The notes under the pieces were generated by a model. That model was not told the origin of the DNA and searched no databases. It worked only from the letters and a program-made list of their open reading frames with translations. Position numbers and translations under genes: made by a program. Below are positions 9,397 to 18,445 of a stretch of 64,000 bases of DNA, piece by piece. Position 1 is the first letter of the stretch. The number at the start of each line of letters is the position of its first letter. Origin of the DNA: Micromonospora sp. WMMD1128 (GTDB lineage Bacteria > Actinomycetota > Actinomycetes > Mycobacteriales > Micromonosporaceae); NCBI RefSeq assembly GCF_027497235.1, contig NZ_CP114902.1, positions 6,412,001-6,476,000 on the forward strand. The letters are read 5' to 3'.

Positions 9397-10519
9397 GTCG
9401 CACCGTCCCCTCACCGACCGTGTAGCGGGTGCCGCGCAGGGTCGCCGGCACGTCCTCGTCCACCGCACAGGTGACCAGGAGCTGGCTGGCGCCGCCGACC
9501 AGCTCGGCCAGCCGTTCCCGCCGGCCGGCGTCCAGCTCGGCGAAGACGTCGTCGAGCACCAGCACCGGCTCGATCCCGTCGGCGCGCAGCAGGTCGTACC
9601 CGGCCAGTCGCAGCGCCAGCGCGTACGACCAGGACTCGCCGTGGCTGGCGTACCCCTTGGCGGGCAGCGGGCCGAGGGTGAGGGCCAGGTCATCGCGGTG
9701 CGGGCCGACGAGCGTGGTGCCGCGTTCGATCTCGGCGGTGCGGTTCGCGGCCAGGGCGGCGCTCAGCGCCTCGGCAAGCGTCGCCCGGTCGGCGGTCGGC
9801 TCGGGCAGGTCGACCGACGGCCGGTAGGTGATGCCGGCCGCGCCGCGGCCGGCCGCCACCGCGTCGTACGCCTTCGCCACGTGCGGGGTGAGCGCGGCGA
9901 CCAGCTCCAGCCGGCCGGCGAGCAGGTCGGCCCCGTGCTGGGCCAGGTGGGTGTCCCAGACGGCGAGCGTGGACAGGTCGCCGCCGCGCGAACCGCCGGT
10001 CTTGCGGGCGAGGTACGCGGTGCGCAGCAGCGCGTTGCGTTGCTTGACCACCCGTTCGTAGTCGGCGCGGACGCCCGCGTAGCGGGGCTGGCGGTTGACG
10101 AGCAGGTCGTCCAGGTAGCGGCGGCGTTCGGCCGGGTCGCCGCGGACGAGTTCCAGGTCCTCCGGCGCGAACAGCACCAGCCGCAGCGCGCCGAGGACGT
10201 CCCGGGCGCGGCGGGCCGGGGAGCGGCCGAGCCGGGCCCGATTCGCCTTGCCCGGGACGATCTCCAGCTCGACGAGCAGTTCCCGGCCCTCGTGCACCAC
10301 GGCGCAGCGGATCACCGCCGAGGTGGCGCCCATCCGGACCAGGGGGGCGTCCGTGGCGACCCGGTGCGAGTCCAGGGTCGCCACGTAGCCGAGCGCCTCG
10401 ACCAGGTTGGTCTTGCCGACGCCGTTCGCGCCGACGAGCACGTTCGGGCCCGGCTCCAGGTCGACGCCGACCCGCTCGTACGAGCGGAAGTCGACGAGTT
10501 CGAGCCGGCGGACGTACAC
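9386..10519 (-). CDS. recF: DNA replication and repair protein RecF
   Basis: RecF is an SMC-like ATPase that loads RecA at gaps with RecO and RecR. The product of 377 residues starts [17 protein letters not shown]. The Walker A motif [13 protein letters not shown] is near residue 35, the ABC signature region is around [15 protein letters not shown], and Walker B is [17 protein letters not shown], all in the usual order. I chose GTG at 10519 because the family starts just before the [12 protein letters not shown] strand; the frame stays open to a GTG at 10561, which would overlap gnd by 26 bases. It lies between gnd and DUF721 in the dnaA-dnaN-gnd-recF order seen in many actinobacteria. Confidence 0.95.
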   Translation of the reverse strand: MYVRRLELVDFRSYERVGVDLEPGPNVLVGANGVGKTNLVEALGYVATLDSHRVATDAPLVRMGATSAVIRCAVVHEGRELLVELEIVPGKANRARLGRSPARRARDVLGALRLVLFAPEDLELVRGDPAERRRYLDDLLVNRQPRYAGVRADYERVVKQRNALLRTAYLARKTGGSRGGDLSTLAVWDTHLAQHGADLLAGRLELVAALTPHVAKAYDAVAAGRGAAGITYRPSVDLPEPTADRATLAEALSAALAANRTAEIERGTTLVGPHRDDLALTLGPLPAKGYASHGESWSYALALRLAGYDLLRADGIEPVLVLDDVFAELDAGRRERLAELVGGASQLLVTCAVDEDVPATLRGTRYTVGEGTVRRAG

Positions 10520-10535
10520 AGCCTGTGGATACCGG

Positions 10536-11408
10536 TCAGCGCTTGTGGACGGCGTGGCCACCGAACTGCTGGCGCAGCGCGGCGACGGCCTTCAGGGCGG
10601 GCGACTCGTCCTGCCGGGAGGCGAACCGGGCGAAGAGCGCGGCGGTGATGACGTTGAGCGGCACGGCGAGGCGGATCGCCTCGTCGACCGTCCAGCGGCC
10701 CTCGCCGGTGTCCTCGGTGTAGTCGCTCAGGTCGGCCAGCTCCGGATCCTCGTCGAGCGCCCGGTCGAGCAGGTCGAGCAGCCAGGACTGCACGACGGTG
10801 CCCTTGCGCCAGGACTTGACCACCCCGGGGACGTTCGTCACGAGCTCGGACGCGGAGAGCAGCTCGAAGCCCTCGGCGTAGGCGTGCATCAGGCCGTACT
10901 CGATGCCGTTGTGCACCATCTTGGCGTAGTGGCCGGCGCCGACCGGGCCGGCGTGCACGAAGCCGAAGTCGCCCTCCGGCCGGAGCGCGTCGAAGATCGG
11001 CATGAGCCGCGCCACGTGTTGCTCGGCGCCACCGACCATCAGCGCGTACCCGTTCTGCCGGCCCCAGACGCCGCCGGAGACACCGACGTCGACATAGCCG
11101 ATCCCGTGCTCGTTGAGGCGCTCGGCGCGCGGGGCGTCGTCGGTGAACCGGGAGTTGCCGCCGTCGATGATGATGTCGCCGGAGCCGAGCACGCCGACGA
11201 GGTCGTCGATGGTGGCGTCGGTGACGCCGGCGGGGACCATGACCCAAACGGCGCGGGGCGCGTCGAGCTTCTCGGCCAGCTCCGCGAGGCTCGCGGCGTC
11301 GCTGAGCTCCGGGTTGCGGTCGTAGCCGACCACCTCGTGCCCGGCGGCGCGCAGTCGTTCGCGCATGTTGCCGCCCATCCGGCCGAGTCCTACCAGGCCG
11401 AGCTGCAT
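10536..11408 (-). CDS. gnd: 6-phosphogluconate dehydrogenase, short (NAD-type) form
   Basis: It oxidatively decarboxylates 6-phosphogluconate to ribulose 5-phosphate. At 290 residues it belongs to the short Gnd class rather than the roughly 470-residue NADP enzyme. The N-terminal Rossmann motif is [12 protein letters not shown]. The substrate loops [16 protein letters not shown] and the catalytic Lys region [14 protein letters not shown] are present. The all-helical C-terminal domain includes [10 protein letters not shown]. It is placed between dnaN and recF, a conserved actinobacterial position with no obvious link to replication. The start ATG (MQLGLVGLG) is preceded by GGAGG. Confidence 0.95.
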   Translation of the reverse strand: MQLGLVGLGRMGGNMRERLRAAGHEVVGYDRNPELSDAASLAELAEKLDAPRAVWVMVPAGVTDATIDDLVGVLGSGDIIIDGGNSRFTDDAPRAERLNEHGIGYVDVGVSGGVWGRQNGYALMVGGAEQHVARLMPIFDALRPEGDFGFVHAGPVGAGHYAKMVHNGIEYGLMHAYAEGFELLSASELVTNVPGVVKSWRKGTVVQSWLLDLLDRALDEDPELADLSDYTEDTGEGRWTVDEAIRLAVPLNVITAALFARFASRQDESPALKAVAALRQQFGGHAVHKR

Positions 11409-11448
11409 CTGCTCCTACCTCCGTACGTCAGGGTGGTGCCGCCCGCGA

Positions 11449-12582
11449 TCAGCGCGACACGCGGATCGGCATGATGAGGTACCGGTACCCCGGAATGACC
11501 TCGCCATCCTCGCCGGCCGGAGAAAGGACCGCGGGTTTGAAGGCGTCGACGAAGCGCAGCAGGGCGTGCTGGGAGCCCAGGTTGGCCAGGCCGTCGATCA
11601 GATATTGCGGGTTGAAGCCGATGGTGAGCGGGTCGCCGCTGAAGGTGGCCTCCATGGCTTCGCTGGCCCGGGCCTCCTCGGTGCCGCCGGCCTCCACCAC
11701 GAGGCCGTCGGAGCTGAAGCTGAGCAGCACCGGGGTGGTGCGCTCGGCGACCAGGGCCACCCGCTTGACCACCTCGATGAGGGTGGCGACCGCGACCCGT
11801 GCCTCGGCGTTGTGGTCGGCCGGGAACAGCGATCGCACCGGCGGGTAGTTGGCGCCGTCGAGCAGGCGGCTGGTGGTCCGGCGGGTGCCGCCGGAGAAGC
11901 CGATCATGCCTTCGCCGGCGCCGCCGGCCGAGAGCGCCATGGTGACGTGCCCGCCGAGCGGACCGAGCGCCTTGGCGGTGTCGTTGAGCGTGCGGGCCGG
12001 CACCAGCGCGTTGAGGCTGATCTCCGGGTCGTCCGGGTTCCACTCCATCTCCCGCAGCGCGAGGCGGTAGCGGTCGGTGGCGAGCATGGCCATGGTGCCG
12101 CCGGACAGTTCGAGCCGGACGCCGGTCATCATCGGCAGCGTCTCGTCGCGGCCGGCGGCCACGGCGACCTGGGCCACCGCCGCGGCGAAGGAAGCGGCGT
12201 CGACGGTGCCGGCGCTCTCCGGCATCTCCGGCAGGGTCGGGTAGTCCTCCACCGGCATGGTGGGCAGGGTGAACCGGGCACTGCCGCAGACCAGCTCCAG
12301 GTGGGCGCCGACGGCCGCGATGTCCACCGGCTTGGCCGGCAACGCCTTGGTGATCTCGGCGAGCAGGCGGCCGGAGACCAGGGCGGCGCCGTCCGCGTCC
12401 CCCTGCACCTCGACGGTCACCTGGCTGGAGACCTCGTAGTCGAAGCCGGAGACATGCAGGTTGCCGTCGGTCACCCGCAGCATCACCCCGGCCAGCACCG
12501 GCACGGAGGGTCGGTTGGGCAGGCTCTTGGCGGTCCACGCCACGGCCTCGGCGAGCGCGTCGCGCTCCACTCGGAACTTCAT
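11449..12582 (-). CDS. dnaN: DNA polymerase III beta subunit (sliding clamp)
   Basis: The beta clamp tethers polymerase III to DNA. The product has 377 residues, the usual length, and begins MKFRVERDALAEAVAWTAKS. Three clamp folds are visible, with typical landmarks LPNRPSVPVLAGVML, MMTGVRLELSGGTMAMLATDRYRLA split over domains, and the C-terminal hydrophobic-pocket end YRYLIMPIRVSR. I chose the ATG at 12582 with GGAGG upstream rather than the longer open frame to 12759, which runs into the oriC region. It is first downstream of dnaA and oriC. Confidence 0.98.
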   Translation of the reverse strand: MKFRVERDALAEAVAWTAKSLPNRPSVPVLAGVMLRVTDGNLHVSGFDYEVSSQVTVEVQGDADGAALVSGRLLAEITKALPAKPVDIAAVGAHLELVCGSARFTLPTMPVEDYPTLPEMPESAGTVDAASFAAAVAQVAVAAGRDETLPMMTGVRLELSGGTMAMLATDRYRLALREMEWNPDDPEISLNALVPARTLNDTAKALGPLGGHVTMALSAGGAGEGMIGFSGGTRRTTSRLLDGANYPPVRSLFPADHNAEARVAVATLIEVVKRVALVAERTTPVLLSFSSDGLVVEAGGTEEARASEAMEATFSGDPLTIGFNPQYLIDGLANLGSQHALLRFVDAFKPAVLSPAGEDGEVIPGYRYLIMPIRVSR

Positions 12583-13333
12583 CAATGCCTCCGCGTCGAC
12601 GTCAGCGACAACTCTCTCATGCCGACCGCTGCCACCCGTCCCGCCCGACCGTGCGGGTTCCCATCGCACCTTAGGGCGCGTGGGCATCGGCTGTGCGCCC
12701 GACCCCGTGGATCCAGGTGCCCGGGCGACTGCTGACGGCAGCGCCGCGGCCCGATCCACAGAAAGCCCAACGGTGATGATTGGTTTTTGTTGTTTAGAAG
12801 AGATAACTCATCGTCTTCATCGCACCTGTGCAAACTGTGGAGAACTTACGTCTGCGCAGCTCAGACACGTTATCCACCGGTGGTTTCGCTGTGGAGAACC
12901 CGGGGTACAACTCGCGTCCCGATCCACAGCCGTCGCCAGCCGCCGGGTTATCCACCGTTGTTCACAGGTTGTCCACCGGTAATCCACCGGTTTTCTCCCC
13001 AGCTCTGTGGACGACGCGGACGGCTCCGACCGTCGTCATCCCCAGAACCTTCAACAGGCGGTCCACAGGTAGATCGTCATCGGTGGACAACGCGAGGGTT
13101 GTCCCCAGGCGTCCACAGGCTCGTCCCCAGTACTTGTCCACAGTCTGTGGGTAACCGGCCATATGCAGAGGGTCGTTATCCACCGCCTGTGACACAGGGG
13201 GTGTGGACAACCGGTGCGGCTTGTGGACGAGCACGGCACCGATCCTGCCCCCTCGACCGGGTCGAGGGTCAAGCGACGGCGTCCACGGCGGTCGGTCGGC
13301 GCGGGACGGGGCACCCGGATCCGGCCACGAAGA
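12583..13333. other. oriC: Chromosomal replication origin (oriC) between dnaA and dnaN
   Basis: The dnaA-dnaN gap has many DnaA boxes in both orientations. I count TTATCCACC at 12870, 12948 and 13176; TTGTCCACC at 12969; TAATCCACC at 12980; TTGTCCACA at 13134; and on the other strand GGTGGACAA at 13082, TGTGGGTAA at 13146, TGTGGACAA at 13202 and TGTGGACGA at 13222. Looser copies fill the rest. Near dnaN, about 12775-12815, there is an A/T-rich tract (GATTGGTTTTTGTTGTTTAG) that stands out from the GC-rich surroundings and is a good candidate unwinding element. The G/C-variant boxes are typical of high-GC actinobacterial origins. Confidence 0.93.
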
Positions 13334-13359
13334 AGCCCGGCCGGGGATCCGACCGGGCT
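13334..13359 (-). terminator. Hairpin downstream of dnaA
   Basis: Arms AGCCCGG (13334-13340) and CCGGGCT (13353-13359) pair across a 12-base loop, 28 bases past the dnaA stop codon. A second small palindrome GAGACGTGCGTCTC lies between it and the stop codon. It separates dnaA transcription from oriC. Confidence 0.5.
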
Positions 13360-13386
13360 GTCATGACGGGGTACGAGACGTGCGTC

Positions 13387-15201
13387 TCAGGTGTTCTGCT
13401 TGATCCGGTTCGTCAGCTCGGCGATCTGGTTGTAGAGCGAGCGCCGCTCCGCCATCTGCTGACGGATCTTGCGATCGGCGTGCATCACCGTGGTGTGGTC
13501 ACGGCCACCGAACGCCTGGCCGATCCGTGGCAGCGACAGGTCGGTCAGCTCGCGACACAGGTACATCGCCACCTGGCGGGCGTTCACCAGCACCCGGGAC
13601 CGGGAGTGGCCGCGCAGGTCCTCCAGGCTCACCCCGAAGTATTCAGAGGTGGACGCCATGATCTGGTCGGCGTTGATCTCCGGGCCGGCGCCGTCGGGCA
13701 TGAAATCCCGCAGCACCTCCTCGGCCAGTGACAGCTCGACCGAGGAGCGGGTGAGACTGGCGAACGCGGTGACCCGGATCAGCGCGCCCTCCAGCTCCCG
13801 GATCGAGTTCGACACCCGGGAGGCGATGAACTCCAGCACGTCCGGTGGGGCGTACATCCGCTCCTGCGCCGCCTTCTTCTGCAGGATCGCGATCCTGGTC
13901 TCCAGGTCCGGCGGCTGGATGTCGGCCAGCAGTCCCCACTCGAACCGGGTCCGCATCCGGTCCTCGAGCGTGGCGAGCTGCCGCGGCGACCGGTCGGAGG
14001 TGATCACGATCTGCTTGTTGGCGTTGTGCAGCGTGTTGAACGTGTGGAAGAACTCCTCCTGGGTCCGTTCCCGGTTCTCCAGGAACTGGATGTCGTCGAT
14101 CAGGAGGATGTCCACGTCGCGGTAGCGGCGCTGGAACGCGCTTGTCTTGTCGTCCCGCAACGAGTTGATGAAGTCGTTGGTGAACTCCTCGGTCGAGACG
14201 TACCGGACCGAGCGGGCGTTACCGAGCGTGGTGGCGTAGTGCCCGATGGCGTGCAACAGATGGGTCTTGCCCAGCCCGGAGTGACCGTAGATGAACAGTG
14301 GGTTGTACGCCTTGGCCGGCGACTCGGCCACCGCCACGCTCGCCGCGTGGGCGAACCGGTTGGACGAGCCGATGACGAACGTCTCGAACATGTACTTCGG
14401 GTTGAGGCGGTTGCCCCCGCTCTCCGCCCCGCCCGGCAGCCGGCGATCGGGCTGGCCACCCGGGCGGTGGAGGTCGGGAGCACCCCGGCCGGGCCCGTTG
14501 TCGGTGGCGCCGTCGCGTGGCAGGCCCCGTAACGGCGGGGCGTCGGCCGGACCCGGGGCCTCCCGGTAGCGCGGCTCGTATCCGAGCGGGTCGGTGGACG
14601 GCTCGGCGCCGGGACGCTCGTCGAAGGACCGGCGCTCGGGGGCGCGCAGCGGCTCGGCGAACGCGGCGCCGAAGAGCGTGTCCTGACCATCCCGACCGGC
14701 CGGGATCAACTGCGGCCGGCCGCCGTCCGCGTTCCGCTGCCGCGGCGGGTGCTCCTCCGTCGACGGGTCCGGCCGCGTCTCGGCGTACCCCGGGTTCGGG
14801 CGGGGGACGGGAAAGGTCGGCTGCGCCGGCGGTGGGCCGAGCCGGTCGAACCCGGGGAGCGGATCCGCCGGGCCGTCCGGCTCGGGGAGTGGTTCCGGGC
14901 TGCTGCGGTAGACCGTGCCGGCCGGGCGCCCGCCCGGGTCCTCGGCGACCCGCACGGTGACGGCCACCTGGATCGGCCGGCCGAGCCGACGGCTCAACGC
15001 CTCGGTGATGGCCGGGCGGAGCCGGGACTCGATCACGTCCCGGGTGAAGGCGTCCGGCACGGAGAGCAGCGCGGTGTCCTCGACGATCGCCCGCAACCGG
15101 GTGAGTCGGAGGTAGGCCCGTTGCTGCGCGGAGATGATCTCGTCGGCGAGTTCCTCGGTGGCCGCCGCCCACACCGCGGCAAGGTCTGTCTCTCCGGTCA
15201 C
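13387..15201 (-). CDS. dnaA: Chromosomal replication initiator DnaA
   Basis: DnaA is the AAA+ initiator that binds DnaA boxes and melts oriC. From GTG 15201 it has 604 residues, long because of its linker. Domain I begins [20 protein letters not shown]. The region from about 105 to 265 is a Pro/Asp/Arg-rich disordered linker (domain II). Domain III has Walker [10 protein letters not shown] near 310, Walker [12 protein letters not shown], and sensor sequence [10 protein letters not shown]. Domain IV has the DnaA signature [15 protein letters not shown]. The start has GAGGGGG about 10 bases upstream and matches the family start; the frame is open to 15678 but enters the promoter region. Confidence 0.98.
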   Translation of the reverse strand: MTGETDLAAVWAAATEELADEIISAQQRAYLRLTRLRAIVEDTALLSVPDAFTRDVIESRLRPAITEALSRRLGRPIQVAVTVRVAEDPGGRPAGTVYRSSPEPLPEPDGPADPLPGFDRLGPPPAQPTFPVPRPNPGYAETRPDPSTEEHPPRQRNADGGRPQLIPAGRDGQDTLFGAAFAEPLRAPERRSFDERPGAEPSTDPLGYEPRYREAPGPADAPPLRGLPRDGATDNGPGRGAPDLHRPGGQPDRRLPGGAESGGNRLNPKYMFETFVIGSSNRFAHAASVAVAESPAKAYNPLFIYGHSGLGKTHLLHAIGHYATTLGNARSVRYVSTEEFTNDFINSLRDDKTSAFQRRYRDVDILLIDDIQFLENRERTQEEFFHTFNTLHNANKQIVITSDRSPRQLATLEDRMRTRFEWGLLADIQPPDLETRIAILQKKAAQERMYAPPDVLEFIASRVSNSIRELEGALIRVTAFASLTRSSVELSLAEEVLRDFMPDGAGPEINADQIMASTSEYFGVSLEDLRGHSRSRVLVNARQVAMYLCRELTDLSLPRIGQAFGGRDHTTVMHADRKIRQQMAERRSLYNQIAELTNRIKQNT

Positions 15202-15778
15202 GTCGTGCCACCCCCTCGCCTGATCCTCACGCCCGCCCGGACGGCTGACCGGTCGCGTCATCCACAAGTTATCCACAGCCTGTGTGTACGGACCGATTGT
15301 GGCCGCCCACCGGACGTGGGTCGGACCTGCCCCTGATTCGCGGAGGCGCTGAAGCGGGTTCACCGTGCCGAACGATTCAACAGCTTGTCCGGTCTTGCCG
15401 GTCGGCGACAAACCTGGACCACCGACACCGACCGCAATCGCGCACGCTAACAGCGGGGACCCCGCGCCATCAACCGCCGACACCCTCCGGGTGTCCGACA
15501 CAGCAGCGGAAACACCCCTCCGGTCACCGCTGCGGCGCAGGTCGGGGGCGGGAGTGCGAGGTTTGACGGTCATTGTGCCCCTGCGTAGGGCTGGAGCGGA
15601 TGCTCTCTCGCCCTCTGCTAGGGTGATGGATGCTCGCTGCCTCGTGACCACCTCCCCGCACCGCCGGGGCCGGGTCACACGGGCGGCGTCGATCAGCGGT
15701 CACCGCCGAGGTGATCTGGACCAGCACAGGACCCCGGGCGATCCGCCGCGCGGGGCGTACGACAACGGAGAGCCTGAC
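15202..15778. promoter_or_regulatory. Divergent dnaA/rpmH promoter region with DnaA boxes
   Basis: This 577-base region has no gene. Near dnaA it has two adjacent DnaA boxes, TCATCCACA (15258-15266) and a perfect TTATCCACA (15269-15277), consistent with dnaA autoregulation. Near the centre, facing rpmH, is a good promoter candidate described separately. Confidence 0.75.
15563..15591 (+). promoter_or_regulatory. Candidate sigma-70-type promoter for rpmH operon
   Basis: A -35 TTGACG (15563-15568) and a -10 TAGGGC (15586-15591) are separated by 17 bases, close to the actinobacterial housekeeping consensus. A second -10-like TAGGGT lies about 30 bases further on. The distance to the rpmH start leaves a leader of roughly 180 bases. 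Confidence 0.5.
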
Positions 15779-15916
15779 GTGAGCAAGCGCACCTACCAGC
15801 CGAACAACCGCCGGCGCGCGAAGACCCACGGCTTCCGGCTGCGCATGCGCACCCGTGCCGGCCGCGCCATCCTTTCGACCCGTCGCGCCAAGGGCCGCAC
15901 CCGCCTGGCGGCCTGA
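15779..15916 (+). CDS. rpmH: Ribosomal protein bL34
   Basis: This is a small basic protein of the 50S subunit, 45 residues, matching bL34 throughout: [19 protein letters not shown] then [18 protein letters not shown]. It starts with GTG at 15779, with GGAG eight bases upstream. It is the first gene of the rightward rpmH-rnpA-yidD-yidC-jag-rsmG cluster and divergent from dnaA, the near-universal bacterial arrangement. Confidence 0.98.
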   Translation: MSKRTYQPNNRRRAKTHGFRLRMRTRAGRAILSTRRAKGRTRLAA

Positions 15917-15945
15917 GGCCGTCCGGTCCGGGGACGTGAGCTGTC

Positions 15946-16356
15946 GTGCTGGCCGCCGCACAGCGACTGCGGCGCAGTAGCGACTTCGCCGCAGCGGTTC
16001 GTGGTGGCCGACGTGTCGGCCGCGGTGCCGTCGTGGTCCACCTGACGCTTCCCGAGCCGGCCACCGCCGGAACGACCTCGCCGGAGCCGGCGCGGAGCAG
16101 CGGCGCGGAAACACCCGCGCCGAGCCGCGCCGGCTTCGTCGTGTCCAAGGCCGTCGGCGGCGCGGTGGTCCGCAACAAGGTCCGCCGCCGGCTCCGACAC
16201 CTGGTCCGGGACCGGCTGACCGAGCTGCCCGCGGGCACCACCCTGGTCGTACGCGCCCTGCCCCCGGCCGCCGACGCGACGTACGCGCGGCTCGGGACCG
16301 ACCTGGACGCCGCCCTCGCCGCCGCGCGGGCGGCCCGGGGACGTCGGTCGCGATGA
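15946..16356 (+). CDS. rnpA: Ribonuclease P protein component
   Basis: RnpA is the protein cofactor of RNase P, which matures tRNA 5' ends. The product of 136 residues begins [20 protein letters not shown] and has the RNR-type motif [23 protein letters not shown]. The central beta-sheet is interrupted by an insertion of about 25 residues rich in Pro, Ala, Ser and Thr (from PEPATAG to PAPSR), which other RnpA proteins lack or have shorter. The start is GTG at 15946. The stop overlaps the yidD start (ATGA), suggesting coupled translation. Confidence 0.95.
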   Translation: MLAAAQRLRRSSDFAAAVRGGRRVGRGAVVVHLTLPEPATAGTTSPEPARSSGAETPAPSRAGFVVSKAVGGAVVRNKVRRRLRHLVRDRLTELPAGTTLVVRALPPAADATYARLGTDLDAALAAARAARGRRSR

Positions 16357-16637
16357 GCGGGGGGACCTCGACTCCGTCGCCGACTACCGGTGCCCGCATG
16401 CTGCTGGCGCCCATCATCGCGTACCGTCGGTGGATAAGTCCGGCGTTGCCGGCCCGCTGCCGGTTCTACCCGTCGTGCAGTGCCTACGCCGTGGAGGCGG
16501 TGTCCCGGCACGGCGCGTTGCGGGGAGCCTGGCTGACGGTCCGGCGGCTGTCGCGCTGCCACCCCTTTCACCCAGGTGGTCACGACCCGGTGCCGGAGCC
16601 GGGCGATCGCCGCCGTGCCGACGTGACTGGAGCCTGA
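16353..16637 (+). CDS. yidD: Membrane protein insertion efficiency factor YidD
   Basis: YidD is a small membrane-associated protein helping YidC-dependent insertion. The 94-residue product has the family core: [48 protein letters not shown]. The conserved Cys residues (RCRFYPSCS and SRCHP) are present. The ATG overlaps the rnpA stop by four bases, and yidC follows 3 bases after its stop. Confidence 0.96.
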   Translation: MSGGTSTPSPTTGARMLLAPIIAYRRWISPALPARCRFYPSCSAYAVEAVSRHGALRGAWLTVRRLSRCHPFHPGGHDPVPEPGDRRRADVTGA

Positions 16638-16640
16638 GAA

Positions 16641-17630
16641 TTGAGTCTCGACTGGATCTACTACGCGATCTCGTGGATCCTGCTGACCTGGCACTCGGCC
16701 TGGGACGCCATCGGGGTGCCGGTCGGCGCGGTCATCGGCACGAACTGGGCCTGGATCCTCGCCATCATCTTCCTGGTGGTGACGGTCCGGGTGATCCTGT
16801 TCCCGGTCTTCGTCAAGCAGATCAAGTCGCAGCGTGCCATGCAGGCGCTCCAGCCGAAGGTCAAGGAGCTCCAGGAGAAGCACAAGGGTGACCGGGAGAC
16901 GCTCCAGAAGGAGATGATGGAGCTCTACCGGAAGGAAAAGGCCAACCCCCTGATGGGCTGCCTTCCGATGTTCCTCCAGATCCCCGTCTTCCTGGGCCTG
17001 TTCCACACCCTCAAGCGGCTCAACCCGGAGAACCAGGGCAAGACGCTCTACGGCTGGACCGTCGACCAGTTCAACAGCGCCTCCAGCGCGAAGCTCTTCA
17101 CCGCTCCGATCTCCGGCCGGTTCGGCTCCACCGCCGCCGACCTGGCGCCGCTGGGCGCGAACACCAACACGGTCAAGCTGATCGCCGGCGTCCTGGTGCT
17201 CATCATGATCGCCACGACCTACCTGACGAGCCGTCAGATGATCCTGAAGACCGGCTGGGCCGAGGACCCGCAGCAGCGCATGGTGCAGCGGCTGATGCTC
17301 TACGGCATCCCGGTCTCGCTGCTGGTCTCGGGTTCGATCTTCCCGATCGGTGTGATCATCTACTGGGTCACCAACAACCTCTTCACGCTCGGCCAGCAGC
17401 AGTGGGTGCTGCGGAAGTTCCCGCCGCTGGTGCCGCCGAAGAAGAACACCACCACCGGCGGCAAGAGCCCGGTGCAGCCGGCCAAGACCGGTGGACTGCT
17501 CGGCCGCAAGACCGCGCAGCCGGCGGCGAAGGCCCCGGCCGCCGCGCCGAAGGTGGCCGGGCCGAAGCCGGGCGCCAAGCCGGTCAACCCGAAGAAGAGT
17601 GGTGGGCGCCCCGCCAAGCGACAGGGCTGA
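16641..17630 (+). CDS. yidC: Membrane protein insertase YidC
   Basis: YidC inserts and folds inner-membrane proteins with or without SecYEG. This 329-residue form is the short Gram-positive type. Membrane helices are visible at about residues 30-55 (NWAWILAIIFLVVTVRVILFP split by the edge), 100-115 (MGCLPMFLQIPVFLGLF), 170-188 and 215-245. A charged cytoplasmic hairpin (QKEMMELYRKEKANP) precedes the second helix. The tail from about 265 is Lys/Pro/Ala-rich and probably contacts the ribosome. There is no N-terminal lipobox. It uses TTG as start (16641) with GGAG upstream. Confidence 0.96.
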   Translation: MSLDWIYYAISWILLTWHSAWDAIGVPVGAVIGTNWAWILAIIFLVVTVRVILFPVFVKQIKSQRAMQALQPKVKELQEKHKGDRETLQKEMMELYRKEKANPLMGCLPMFLQIPVFLGLFHTLKRLNPENQGKTLYGWTVDQFNSASSAKLFTAPISGRFGSTAADLAPLGANTNTVKLIAGVLVLIMIATTYLTSRQMILKTGWAEDPQQRMVQRLMLYGIPVSLLVSGSIFPIGVIIYWVTNNLFTLGQQQWVLRKFPPLVPPKKNTTTGGKSPVQPAKTGGLLGRKTAQPAAKAPAAAPKVAGPKPGAKPVNPKKSGGRPAKRQG

Positions 17631-17640
17631 ACACCCTCCC

Positions 17641-17668
17641 GGGCCACCGCCGCGAACGGCGGTGGCCC
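17641..17668 (+). terminator. Hairpin after yidC
   Basis: Perfect 11-bp arms GGGCCACCGCC and GGCGGTGGCCC enclose a 6-base loop, 10 bases past the yidC stop codon. It may reduce read-through into jag, which has its own 200-base leader. Confidence 0.65.
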
Positions 17669-17846
17669 GTCCGGTCCCCGAGCTGCGACCGAGAGTCGGC
17701 GCCGGGCCGGAACCGCCGCGCACCGCGCGGTCAGGGGCGGAACGCCCGTAGGACGTGCCCGAGGGGCATCCGGCGAACGTCCCGCCGGCCCTCGGGAGAC
17801 CAGCGGACCCTCGACGGTCCGGCCGAGCGAGTACGGAGATGAGACC

Positions 17847-18440
17847 GTGACCGACACCAGCATCCCCAGCGCTGACCAGCCCGTGGACGAGGAGACCGTC
17901 GAGGCGACCTCCACCGGGACCGAGGAGGACGTGCCCGAGGAGGACGCGACCGAGACCCGGCAGAAGAAGGCCCCGGCCGACAGCGACCTGTTCCGGCAGA
18001 GCGAGATCGCCGCCGACTACGTCGAGGGCCTGCTGGACATCCTCGACTACGACGGCGACATCGACGAGCTGGTCTCCGGCGGCCGGCCGGTCGTCGAGGT
18101 GGTCGGCGGTCGCCTCCAGAGCCTGGTCGGCCAGCGCGGCGCCACCCTGGAGGCGCTCCAGGAGCTGACCCGCCTCGCGGTGTTCCGGCAGACCGGCACG
18201 CCGAGCCGTCTGCTGCTCGACGTCGGCGGCTACCGGGCCGCGCGCCGCAAGGAGCTGGCCGCGGTCGCCAAGAACGCGGTCGAGAAGGTCAAGGAACACG
18301 GCGAGGCGGTACGCCTCGAGCCGATGTCCGCGTTCGAGCGCAAGTGCGTGCACGACGTGGTCAACGCGATGAGCGGCGTGGAGAGCGAGTCCGAGGGCGT
18401 GGAGCCGAACCGTCGTATCGTCGTCCGGCCGGTGGACTGA
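17847..18440 (+). CDS. jag: Jag/KhpB family RNA-binding protein (KH and R3H domains)
   Basis: The 197-residue product has an acidic disordered N-terminus (to about 50), a KH domain (DYVEGLLDILDYDGDIDEL, then GRLQSLVGQRGATLEALQEL with a GxxG-type loop GQRG), and a C-terminal R3H domain (LEPMSAFERKCVHDVVNAM ending RRIVVRPVD). Jag/KhpB/EloR proteins bind RNA and influence cell division and elongation in other bacteria. The N-terminal Jag-N domain is absent, as in actinobacteria. GTG at 17847 has GGAG upstream. It lies between yidC and rsmG. Confidence 0.93.
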   Translation: MTDTSIPSADQPVDEETVEATSTGTEEDVPEEDATETRQKKAPADSDLFRQSEIAADYVEGLLDILDYDGDIDELVSGGRPVVEVVGGRLQSLVGQRGATLEALQELTRLAVFRQTGTPSRLLLDVGGYRAARRKELAAVAKNAVEKVKEHGEAVRLEPMSAFERKCVHDVVNAMSGVESESEGVEPNRRIVVRPVD

Positions 18441-18445
18441 GGTCA

